18,334 nucleotides of DNA, taken from positions 1 to 18,334 of the forward strand of contig JBJEQK010000028.1 of assembly GCA_051881715.1 (NCBI GenBank), written 5' to 3'. Position 1 is the stretch's first letter. The number at the start of each line of letters is the position of its first letter. Below the pieces are notes generated by a model. The model was not told the DNA's origin. It made no database searches and saw only the letters and a program-made list of their open reading frames with translations. Source of the stretch: UBA1425 sp051881715 (lineage in GTDB: Bacteria > Bacillota > Clostridia > Oscillospirales > Acutalibacteraceae). The position numbers were made by a program, and so were the translations under genes. Positions 7,449 to 14,028 of this stretch are shown piece by piece.

Positions 7449-9170
7449 TTACTCCACGTCCTGCAAGGCGTCGTAGCCTTCTTCGCCGGTACGAACCTTG
7501 ACCACGTTTTCCACATCGTAGACGAAGATCTTGCCGTCGCCGATATGCCCGGTGTACAGCACCTTCTTCGCCGTTTCGATGACCGTACGCACCGGCACCT
7601 TGCTGACCACGATGTCCACCTGCACCTTCGGCAGGAGGTTCGCTTCCACCTCTACGCCGCGGTAGTATTCCGGCTTGCCCTTCTGCAAGCCGCAGCCCAG
7701 CACATGGGAGACGGTCATGCCGGTGATCCCTGCCTCCATGAGCGCCTTCTTCAGCGCTTCAAAACGGGACTCCTTGCAGATAATTTCGATCTTGGTAAAT
7801 TTCGGGCTGCCCGGCTCGGCAACTTCAAAGGAAGGCTCCTTGCGCACGGGAACAGCTTCCGCCATCGGCACATCGCCTGTGACGGCAACCGGCAGATCCT
7901 CATCCGCCGTCACGGTATCCGGCAGCATGGCAATGCCGGCATACGCCGTGAGCAGACCGTGCTCGGAAATATCCAGTCCTTCCAGTTCGTCCGCTTTGTC
8001 TGCCCGCAGACCGATGGTGTGCTTGAGTACGAGGAATACGATTGTGATAACGATTGCCACATATGCCGCCACACTCACAACGCCCAGCGTCTGCACGCCG
8101 AGGAAGTGGAAACCGCCGCCGTAGAACAGACCCTTTTCGGTGGAGACGCCTGTGGCGAACAGACCGGTCAGGATGGTGCCCAGCGCACCGCACACGCAGT
8201 GGACAGAGACGGCGCCCACGGGGTCGTCGATCTTGGCGATCTTGTCAAAGAACTCCACCGACAGCACCACGACGATGCCGAAGATCAGACCCATGATGGC
8301 GGCACCCACAGGGCTGACCGCGTCACAGCCGGCGGTGATGCCCACCAAACCGGCCAGCGCCGCATTGTAGGTCATAGACACATCCGGCTTTTTATACCGC
8401 ACCCAAGTGAACGCCAAGGTCGTGCAGCAGGCGACTGCGGCGGTCAGGTTGGTATTGAAGAAGATCAGTCCGGCGGAGACCATCTGCTCGTCGGTCGCCA
8501 TGCCCACTGTAGAGGCGCCGTTGAAGCCGAACCAACAGAACCACAGGATGAACACACCCAGCGCCGCCAGAGACAGGTTGTGTCCGAGGATGGCACGAGG
8601 TTTGCCGTCCTTGCCGTACTTGCCGATACGCGGACCGAGGATCGCGGCGCCGATCAGGGCGCAAACGCCGCCGACCATGTGCACGGCCGTGGAACCGGCA
8701 AAATCGTGGAAGCCCAATTCGCTCAGCCAGCCGCCGCCCCAGATCCAGTGCCCGGAGATGGGGTAGATGATCAGGGAGATGGCTGCGGAATAGATGCAGT
8801 AGGCACTGAACTTCGTGCGCTCTGCCATGGCGCCGGACACGATGGTGGACGCCGTGGCGCAGAACACGGTCTGGAAGATGGCAAACGCCCACAGCGGCAC
8901 GCCTTCCGGCAGAACGTGACTGTAATCCTTCATGATGAGCGGGTCGATCCATCCGAACAGCCCGGTGCCCGCACCAAACATTACGCCGAAGCCCACCAGC
9001 CAAAAGCTTGGGGTGCCGATACAGAAGTCCATCAGGTTTTTCATCAAAATGTTGCCTGTGTTTTTCGCTCGGGTAAAGCCGGCTTCACACATGGAGAAGC
9101 CCGCCTGCATGAAGAACACCAAAGCGGCGCCCAACAGCACCCAAATGGTGTTTACCGCACTGAATTGCAT
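7449..9170 (-). CDS. amt: Ammonium transporter fused to a C-terminal PII (GlnB/GlnK) domain
   Basis: A 573-residue membrane protein. Residues of about 1-405 are the Amt/MEP/Rh channel with the usual eleven membrane segments; the pore twin histidines are seen in STAVHMVGG and SVHCVCG, and the cytoplasmic tail motif is GLDISEHG. After an acidic, proline-containing linker, residues 459-573 form a complete PII domain: T-loop GLQKGKPEYYRG with the tyrosine at the position uridylylated in enteric GlnB, the LLPKVQVDIVV strand, and the B-loop TGHIGDGKIFV. PII normally binds Amt as a separate protein to close the channel; fusion would put the sensor permanently at the pore exit. Start ATG 9170 has GGAG 10 bases upstream; ATG 9176 is possible but only 4 bases from it. 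The leader carries two hairpins. Confidence 0.95.
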   Translation of the reverse strand: MQFSAVNTIWVLLGAALVFFMQAGFSMCEAGFTRAKNTGNILMKNLMDFCIGTPSFWLVGFGVMFGAGTGLFGWIDPLIMKDYSHVLPEGVPLWAFAIFQTVFCATASTIVSGAMAERTKFSAYCIYSAAISLIIYPISGHWIWGGGWLSELGFHDFAGSTAVHMVGGVCALIGAAILGPRIGKYGKDGKPRAILGHNLSLAALGVFILWFCWFGFNGASTVGMATDEQMVSAGLIFFNTNLTAAVACCTTLAFTWVRYKKPDVSMTYNAALAGLVGITAGCDAVSPVGAAIMGLIFGIVVVLSVEFFDKIAKIDDPVGAVSVHCVCGALGTILTGLFATGVSTEKGLFYGGGFHFLGVQTLGVVSVAAYVAIVITIVFLVLKHTIGLRADKADELEGLDISEHGLLTAYAGIAMLPDTVTADEDLPVAVTGDVPMAEAVPVRKEPSFEVAEPGSPKFTKIEIICKESRFEALKKALMEAGITGMTVSHVLGCGLQKGKPEYYRGVEVEANLLPKVQVDIVVSKVPVRTVIETAKKVLYTGHIGDGKIFVYDVENVVKVRTGEEGYDALQDVE

Positions 9171-9194
9171 AATCATCTTTCTCCTTTTTTCCCG

Positions 9195-9247
9195 AAAAAA
9201 ACGAGACACAGACGCTGTCATTTTCCTGCAAGGCGCCTTTGTCTCGT
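9195..9247 (-). terminator. Terminator-like leader hairpin immediately before the amt ribosome binding site
   Basis: On the minus strand an 8-bp outer stem (9247-9240 with 9208-9201), one mismatch and a 6-bp inner stem containing a G-U pair are followed directly by seven T (9201-9195). It sits downstream of the predicted promoter and about 9 bases before the GGAG of amt, the layout of a transcription attenuator. No known riboswitch or ANTAR hexaloop is recognised. Confidence 0.65.
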
Positions 9248-9272
9248 GGTTTCGGTATGTTTTTTTTAAGCG

Positions 9273-9309
9273 AAAAGGCGTCTTGGAACTTTCGCTCCAA
9301 GACGCCCTT
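9273..9309 (-). promoter_or_regulatory. First leader hairpin of amt, GAAA tetraloop
   Basis: A 13-bp stem (9306-9294 with 9289-9277, one G-U pair) is capped by a GAAA tetraloop and followed by TTTT on the minus strand; A-U pairs can extend it to 9309. It would form about 10 bases into the transcript. It could stabilise the mRNA 5' end, act as an early terminator, or compete with the second hairpin. Confidence 0.6.
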
Positions 9310-9324
9310 GCCTTTATGCGCACT

Positions 9325-9352
9325 ATTATACACCGATTTTTTCGTTTGTCAA
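9325..9352 (-). promoter_or_regulatory. Promoter of amt-PII
   Basis: Perfect TTGACA (9352-9347) and TATAAT (9330-9325) on the minus strand with a 16-base spacer, placed just after the lacI-family stop codon. Transcription should start near 9318, leaving a leader of about 150 bases that contains both hairpins. Confidence 0.8.
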
Positions 9353-9371
9353 GCTTTTTGAAAAAATTTTT

Positions 9372-10367
9372 TCAGGTGCTCTCCCGCTCGACCAAGGATG
9401 CGGGAAAGACAAGATGCCGCGGACCCGGTTTATGCTCCGCAGGCGCTTCGATCTCCTCCACCAGCATCTGCGTGACCTTTTCGCCCATTTCCAGCGCCGG
9501 AATCTCGAAGGAGGTCATGGCGGTTTCCAGCATACTGCCCACGGCGTGTCCCGTCAGACTGACGAGGCGCACCTCTTGCGGTACCCGAATACCGCGCTCC
9601 TTAAACGCACGCAATGCACCCAGTCCCTGCACGTCCACTGCCGCCATAATGGCATCCAACCTCGGGTTTTCATCCAGAAGTTGACCGGCGCACTGATATC
9701 CGTATTCAAAGCTGTTCCACGGCTCCCGGGAAATAGTAGTGATCTCCGGCAGACCCCGCAGAGCGATGGCTTTTTTGTAGCCGTTGTAGCGTCCCAAATA
9801 GGGGGCGATGTTCATCGAACCATTGATCAGTCCGATCTGCCGGCAGCCCTTGTCGGCCAGAAAGACGGTGGCATCATAGCCGCAGGCTTCGTAATCTGCG
9901 ACCACGCTGCTGATATCCCGCTCCTGCCGCCGCACCACCTGCACAATGGGCAGCCCGCTGCTTTTGATATCCCGAACCAAGCGGCCGTTGGCGCCGGTTC
10001 CGGCCAGAATGATCCCGTCCACGAAGCCGTTGCGCAGCCGGGTCAGGGATTCCCGTTCCAGCTTGGGATTCTCCTCCGTGGTGCTGATCAGGGTCGCATA
10101 GCCCAGACGATCCGCCGCCTGCTCGATGCCTTGGGCAATCTCGGCGAAAAGCGTCAGACGCAGCCGGGGCACCACCACGCCGATGGTATTGCGCTTCCCC
10201 TGCCGCAGCCCTCGGGCAAGAATATTGGGCTGATAGCTCAGCTCCTTGACGGCGGCGAAGATCCGCGCCTTGGTGTCCGGGTGGACATACGAGGTGTTGT
10301 TCAGCGCACGGGAAACGGTGCTCACGTCCACGCAGGCAAGCTTTGCCACATCCTTTAAGGTCGCCAT
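9372..10367 (-). CDS. LacI-family transcriptional repressor
   Basis: A 331-residue regulator. Residues 2-22 are the helix-turn-helix (TLKDVAKLACVDVSTVSRALN), followed by the hinge helix (LSYQPNILARGL). Residues of about 60-331 form a periplasmic-binding-protein-like sensor domain that would bind a small metabolite. The start is ATG 10367, with AGGAGGG 5 bases upstream. It diverges from the lyase-transporter operon, and copies of CAAACGATTG flank both promoters, so it most likely represses both itself and that operon until the substrate is present. The ligand cannot be read from the sequence. Its stop lies inside an AT palindrome (TGAAAAAATTTTTTCA, 9359-9374) that could be a weak terminator before the amt promoter. 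Confidence 0.95.
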   Translation of the reverse strand: MATLKDVAKLACVDVSTVSRALNNTSYVHPDTKARIFAAVKELSYQPNILARGLRQGKRNTIGVVVPRLRLTLFAEIAQGIEQAADRLGYATLISTTEENPKLERESLTRLRNGFVDGIILAGTGANGRLVRDIKSSGLPIVQVVRRQERDISSVVADYEACGYDATVFLADKGCRQIGLINGSMNIAPYLGRYNGYKKAIALRGLPEITTISREPWNSFEYGYQCAGQLLDENPRLDAIMAAVDVQGLGALRAFKERGIRVPQEVRLVSLTGHAVGSMLETAMTSFEIPALEMGEKVTQMLVEEIEAPAEHKPGPRHLVFPASLVEREST

Positions 10368-10378
10368 AGAATCCCTCC

Positions 10379-10392
10379 TGCAATCGTTTGTA
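10379..10392. promoter_or_regulatory. LacI-family operator O1
   Basis: TGCAATCGTTTGTA, an imperfect palindrome with the central CG typical of LacI-family sites. The core CAATCGTTTG is the exact reverse complement of O2 and O3. It lies between the lacI-family start codon and its promoter. Confidence 0.75.
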
Positions 10393-10403
10393 TATTTTTG
10401 GAA

Positions 10404-10417
10404 TGCAAACGATTGTA
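10404..10417. promoter_or_regulatory. LacI-family operator O2
   Basis: TGCAAACGATTGTA, with the same core as O1 inverted and 25 bp from it centre to centre. It overlaps the likely transcription start of the lacI-family gene, the classical position for autorepression. Confidence 0.75.
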
Positions 10418-10426
10418 CTTTCTTTC

Positions 10427-10455
10427 ATTATATATAAAATGCGCAAAAAAAGCAA
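10427..10455 (-). promoter_or_regulatory. Promoter of the LacI-family gene
   Basis: A perfect TATAAT (10432-10427) on the minus strand with a poor -35 TTGCTT (10455-10450) at 17 bases. O2 lies directly downstream of it. Confidence 0.55.
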
Positions 10456-10528
10456 GAAAACACATGGATATGGGTTTCGGCAATATGCATAAAACTTGTT
10501 CTATGTTATGCACATAATATACAAATTC

Positions 10529-10542
10529 TGCAAAAAATTGCA
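10529..10542. promoter_or_regulatory. Operator-like palindrome O4
   Basis: TGCAAAAAATTGCA is the core of an 18-base inverted repeat (10527-10544, 7-bp arms). It has the same TGCAA-N4-TTGCA layout as O1 and O2, but an A-rich centre instead of CG. It may be a weaker site for the same repressor or belong to another regulator. Confidence 0.45.
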
Positions 10543-10549
10543 GACGATA

Positions 10550-10563
10550 TGCAAAACATTGCA
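10550..10563. promoter_or_regulatory. Operator-like palindrome O5
   Basis: TGCAAAACATTGCA, again TGCAA-N4-TTGCA, exactly 21 bp (two helical turns) from O4 and 16 bases upstream of the -35 box of the lyase operon. Confidence 0.45.
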
Positions 10564-10579
10564 GGCAAAGCAAAATCTA

Positions 10580-10608
10580 TTGACGGTGAAAAAGTCCTAT
10601 GTTACAAT
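10580..10608 (+). promoter_or_regulatory. Promoter of the lyase-transporter operon
   Basis: TTGACG (10580-10585) and TACAAT (10603-10608) with a 17-base spacer. Transcription should start near 10615, so operator O3 lies just downstream of the start and would block the polymerase. Confidence 0.78.
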
Positions 10609-10622
10609 ACAGCCAGCAAGAA

Positions 10623-10636
10623 CACAAACGATTGCA
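10623..10636. promoter_or_regulatory. LacI-family operator O3
   Basis: CACAAACGATTGCA, containing the 10-base core CAAACGATTG (10625-10634) shared with O1 and O2. It lies about 8 bases after the predicted transcription start of the lyase operon. Confidence 0.72.
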
Positions 10637-10730
10637 TAAATTCCACGCCGCAGGCGCGCAGCGGACAGGGGAAACCGAAAGGCAATCGAATCCACACAAA
10701 ACATTGAAATGAAGAAAAGGAGATTTTATC

Positions 10731-11702
10731 ATGGCAAAGGTTAAGAATTTTAAGACAATTTTCCCCGCTGTTTCCGTCCCGCTGAATGATGACTACTCCA
10801 TCAACGAGCCTGAATTCCGCGCCTATCTGCGCTGGCTCAAGAGCTTCTACGGCAAGGGCATCGAAGGCCTGGTTGTGAACGGTCACACCGGTGAGATCAC
10901 CGGCCTTACCCGTGCCGAGCGCAAGCGTGCCACCCAGATTTGCGCCGAGGAATGCGGCGATGTCATGACCATCATCTCCGGCGTCAACTGCGAAAACACC
11001 GCCGAATCCATCGAGATGGCACGTGAAGCCAAGGAAGCCGGTGCAGACGGCATCCTGCTGATGCCCCCGCATATGTGGCTGCGTTTCGGCATGAATCCCG
11101 ATGCTCCCTTCCAGTACATCAAGGACGTTGCCGAGGGTGCCGACATCGACATCATCATCCACCTTTATCCCGCCACTTCCAAGGCGTTCTACCCCGTGGA
11201 AACGCTGATCAAAATGTGCAAGGAGATCGACCACGTCAAGTGCATCAAGATGGGCACCCGCGTGACCTCCATCTACGAGCATGATGTCCGCCTGCTTCGC
11301 CAGGAATGCCCCGACATTTCTCTGATCACCTGCCACGACGAGACCCTGTGCGTGAGCTGGTTCCCGGGCATGGACGGCGCACTGATCGGCTTCGCAGGCT
11401 GTGTGCCGGAACTGATCTGCCCCGCCCGCGAGGTATTTGCCCATCCTGACCAGCACACCCTCAAGGAAGCGCAGGATTGGTCTGATCGCATCTATCACAT
11501 TTCTCAGGCGATCTACGGCGGCGGTCAGCCCTCCGGCGAAGCGCATGCCCGCCTGAAGGAAGCGCTGTATCAGCGTGGCATCTTCTCCAGCGCACTGATG
11601 CGCAAACCCGTTCTTCCCCTGAATCAGGAGGAAAAGGACTGGGTTGCTCTCGGTCTGGAGCGCAGCGGCCTGCCCAAGGTGGACATGGAACAGTATAAGT
11701 AA
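10731..11702 (+). CDS. Dihydrodipicolinate synthase / N-acetylneuraminate lyase family protein
   Basis: A 323-residue class I aldolase-type (beta/alpha)8 enzyme. The Schiff-base lysine is K173 in CIKMGT, the catalytic tyrosine is Y146 in HLYPATSK, and the substrate carboxylate loop is GHTGE (51-55) where DapA has GTTGE. The arginine that binds the aspartate-semialdehyde carboxylate in true DapA (YNVPSR) is replaced by K151, and the gene is not with lysine biosynthesis genes, so a catabolic lyase or aldolase acting on a 2-keto acid is more likely; the substrate is unknown. ATG 10731 has AAAAGGAG 8 bases upstream. It is the first gene of an operon with an NRAMP-like transporter under a divergent LacI-family repressor. 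Confidence 0.88.
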   Translation: MAKVKNFKTIFPAVSVPLNDDYSINEPEFRAYLRWLKSFYGKGIEGLVVNGHTGEITGLTRAERKRATQICAEECGDVMTIISGVNCENTAESIEMAREAKEAGADGILLMPPHMWLRFGMNPDAPFQYIKDVAEGADIDIIIHLYPATSKAFYPVETLIKMCKEIDHVKCIKMGTRVTSIYEHDVRLLRQECPDISLITCHDETLCVSWFPGMDGALIGFAGCVPELICPAREVFAHPDQHTLKEAQDWSDRIYHISQAIYGGGQPSGEAHARLKEALYQRGIFSSALMRKPVLPLNQEEKDWVALGLERSGLPKVDMEQYK

Positions 11703-11715
11703 GACTGTTTGCAAA

Positions 11716-11757
11716 GGGCACAGCGCCGACCGGCACTGTGCCCCTGTTTTCCTGTTT
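11716..11757 (+). promoter_or_regulatory. Intergenic hairpin with partial T-tract between lyase and transporter genes
   Basis: An 8-bp stem GGGCACAG/CTGTGCCC (11716-11723 with 11736-11743) is followed by CTGTTTTCCTGTTT. The T-tract is interrupted, so it probably causes partial termination or mRNA processing, lowering transporter relative to enzyme expression. Confidence 0.5.
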
Positions 11758-11777
11758 ATAAAGAAAGGGAGACGTCT

Positions 11778-13028
11778 ATGAGTACCAACGAAAAAACCTT
11801 CGGCACAGACGTGAAACGCCTGCCGCTCAAGGATTTGCTCAAACGCATCGGTCCCGGTTTGATCTCAACCGGTATCGTCATTGGACCCGGCGCCATCACC
11901 ACTGCAGCCATGCTGGGCGCAAGCTACGGCTACGCCCTGCTTTGGATTATGATCCCCATCATCTTCATGGGCATCACCTTTATGATGACCACGAACCGTC
12001 TGGCAATCATGACGGGGATGCCGATCATCCATCAGATTCGCAAGTACTACGGTCCCGTAGCTTCCGGCGTAGTCAGCGTAGCAACCTTTCTCGCCTGCCT
12101 GTTTTTTACCATGGGCAATATCTCCGGCACGGGCGCTGGCATGAATCTGGTCACGGGACTGAACTGGAAGATCGGTTCCGCCATTATGCTGGCCGTCATC
12201 GTCTACTGCTATTTTGCCAAGAATGTGTACTCCAAGGTGGAAAAGATCATCACCGTCTGCATTCTCGGCATGATCGTCTCTTTCTACGCCACGCTGATCG
12301 GCGTCGGCGGTCCCGACTGGTCGGCGTTCGGCAAGGGCGTGGTCGGCTTTGCACTGCCTGCGGGCAGTCTGACAACCGCACTGGCGTTCGTTTCCACCAA
12401 CGCTTCCGTGACGACAGGCGTGTACAACACCTACCTCGGCAAGGAGAAGAAGTGGAAAAAGGAGGACTTGTTCAACGGCGTCATGTTCACCGACGCATTG
12501 GTGCACGTGCTGAGCGTGGTGCTGATTTCGGGTGCAATTATCCTCGTCGGCGCCATCGTCCTCAACCCCACAGGTCAGTCCATCAAAACACCGGCACAGC
12601 TGGCGGAAATGCTGGTGCCCATCATGGGCAACGCCGCCCGATACATTATGGGCATTGCTCTTTTGGGCGCAGGCTTTTCCTCTCTTTTGGGCAACACACA
12701 GCGCGGCATGGTGCTTCTCGGCGCCGGATTCGACAAGGACGTGCGCCTGAGCTCCCGCTTTGTGCGCATCGGCTGTATGCTTTGTCTTGCCTTCGGCGCA
12801 GTCGTCTGCTACAGCTACGGCGGGTCGCCCACACAGTTGATCTTTCTTGCCAATCTGGGCACGTCCATTGCCACCCCGGTAGCGGGTTTGTTCATCACGC
12901 TTTTGATCTGGCGTAAGGATGTGAACGAGGGCTACAAAACCCCCACTGCACTGCGTATCTGCATGAGCGTGAGCTATGTGTTTGTGCTGGTTATGACTGT
13001 TTCCGCACTGATCAAGCTTTTTAGCTAA
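11778..13028 (+). CDS. Divergent NRAMP-family transporter lacking the metal-binding motif
   Basis: A 416-residue integral membrane protein of the NRAMP branch of the APC superfamily (start GPGLISTGIVIGPGAITTAAMLGASYGY, about 11 membrane segments). In metal-transporting NRAMPs the first helix carries DPGN and the sixth MPH; here the first reads GPGA (36-39), losing both the aspartate and asparagine, and the helix near 186-210 reads FALPAGSLTTALAFVSTNAS without MPH. Divalent-metal transport is therefore doubtful. Bacillus YcsG, an NRAMP homologue encoded beside 5-oxoprolinase genes, is a precedent for an organic substrate. Operon position suggests it imports the substrate of the upstream lyase. 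ATG 11778 is preceded by AAAGGGAG; the frame is open further upstream (to 11709) but without a ribosome binding site. Confidence 0.85.
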   Translation: MSTNEKTFGTDVKRLPLKDLLKRIGPGLISTGIVIGPGAITTAAMLGASYGYALLWIMIPIIFMGITFMMTTNRLAIMTGMPIIHQIRKYYGPVASGVVSVATFLACLFFTMGNISGTGAGMNLVTGLNWKIGSAIMLAVIVYCYFAKNVYSKVEKIITVCILGMIVSFYATLIGVGGPDWSAFGKGVVGFALPAGSLTTALAFVSTNASVTTGVYNTYLGKEKKWKKEDLFNGVMFTDALVHVLSVVLISGAIILVGAIVLNPTGQSIKTPAQLAEMLVPIMGNAARYIMGIALLGAGFSSLLGNTQRGMVLLGAGFDKDVRLSSRFVRIGCMLCLAFGAVVCYSYGGSPTQLIFLANLGTSIATPVAGLFITLLIWRKDVNEGYKTPTALRICMSVSYVFVLVMTVSALIKLFS

Positions 13029-13049
13029 CTTTTCTCCTGAAAGATATAT

Positions 13050-13092
13050 CTCCCCCTGTCAGCCTTTCGGCGCAGGGGGAGACTGCATTTTT
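13050..13092 (+). terminator. Terminator of the lyase-transporter operon
   Basis: A 9-bp stem CTCCCCCTG/CAGGGGGAG (13050-13058 with 13073-13081) lies 21 bases past the transporter stop; five T follow after a six-base gap (13088-13092). It separates the pyridoxamine-kinase gene into its own unit. Confidence 0.7.
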
Positions 13093-13191
13093 CGGATAAA
13101 ACGGTCTGGTTATGGAAAATGCTGCGGTTTTGGGTATTTCCCGCATATTCGATTCGGCGTATACTGAAACTATTCTTCGGGAGGGATCCGT

Positions 13192-14028
13192 ATGACAAAC
13201 GTAAAAAAGATCGTATCGGTGCAGGATATTTCCTGCTACGGACAGTGTTCCCTGACGGCGGCACTGCCTGTGTTGTCGGCGAGGGGTGTGGAAACAGCGA
13301 TCCTGCCCTCCGCCTTGCTGAGCACCCACACGGGCGGCTTCCACGGCTACACGGTGCTGGATCTGACGGATGAAATGCCGAAGATCGTTGCGCACTGGAA
13401 GCAGGAGGGCATCCGCTTTGACGCCATCTATACGGGCTACATCGGTGATGCGCGGCAGTTTGATATTATTTTGCGTATGCGGGAACTGCTCTGTGACGGC
13501 GGTCTGCTGATCGTGGATCCCGCCATGGCAGACCACGGCAAACTGTATGCGGCATTGAACGAAGATATTGTGGACGGGATGCGCGGGCTGGTTGAAAATG
13601 CGGATGTGATCCTGCCCAACCTGACCGAAGCGGCGTTCCTGCTGGGCAGGGAATACAAGGAAAACTATTCCCCAAAAGAGATCGAAGAAATGCTGCGTGC
13701 CCTGTGCGCCATGGGTCCGCGGTACAGCATCCTCACCGGCGTCAGCCGGGAGCCGGGCAAGATCGGTGCCGCTTGTTTCGACCGGGAGCGGGACGAAACC
13801 GTCTGTTATTTTACAGACAGGGTCGAAAAGAGCTACCACGGTACGGGCGACCTCTTTTCCGCCGTTGCGGTGGCGGATATTGTCCGGGGAAAGGGCATGG
13901 AAGAGGTGCTGAAGAATGCTTGCGAATTTACCTGTCAGGCGATTCGTGCCACGGTGGACGATCCGGCGCACCCCTACGGCGTACACTTCGAGCCGGTCTT
14001 GTCGGGGGAATATCCCCAGAGCGAATAA
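13192..14028 (+). CDS. Pyridoxamine / phosphomethylpyrimidine kinase family (PdxK/PdxY-like)
   Basis: A 278-residue ribokinase-fold kinase, likely salvaging pyridoxal or pyridoxamine to the phosphate form in the cytoplasm. Visible are the N-terminal IVSVQDISCYGQCSLTAALPVL segment, LPSALLSTHTGGF, the VDPAMADHG loop, ILPNLTEA, the anion hole and catalytic aspartate in GTGD (217-220), and the family-typical C-terminus PYGVHFEPVL. GGGAGG lies upstream of ATG 13192. A TATACT (13160-13165) could be its -10, but no good -35 is seen. Its last 55 bases overlap the 3' end of the convergent FliB-like gene. PLP supply could serve neighbouring enzymes, but the terminator before it argues that it is independent. 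HMP kinase activity cannot be excluded. Confidence 0.9.
   Translation: MTNVKKIVSVQDISCYGQCSLTAALPVLSARGVETAILPSALLSTHTGGFHGYTVLDLTDEMPKIVAHWKQEGIRFDAIYTGYIGDARQFDIILRMRELLCDGGLLIVDPAMADHGKLYAALNEDIVDGMRGLVENADVILPNLTEAAFLLGREYKENYSPKEIEEMLRALCAMGPRYSILTGVSREPGKIGAACFDRERDETVCYFTDRVEKSYHGTGDLFSAVAVADIVRGKGMEEVLKNACEFTCQAIRATVDDPAHPYGVHFEPVLSGEYPQSE

Noticed and set aside
7545..9269. Plus-strand open frame of 574 codons opposite amt-PII
   Set aside because: A His/Gln/Arg-rich mirror of the transporter frame with no domain; the transporter and PII motifs leave no doubt.
9195..9309. ANTAR-type dual hexaloop antiterminator site
   Set aside because: The first loop is a GAAA tetraloop and the second is large; neither shows the AxxGxx hexaloop expected for ANTAR targets.
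10379..10417. CcpA cre sites
   Set aside because: The left half and central CG fit loosely, but the right half TTGTA breaks the cre consensus, and the adjacent LacI-family gene with a repeated private motif is the simpler owner.
11709..11777. Longer N-terminus for the NRAMP-like protein
   Set aside because: The extension covers an intergenic hairpin and its T-tract and has no ribosome binding site; ATG 11778 has AAAGGGAG.
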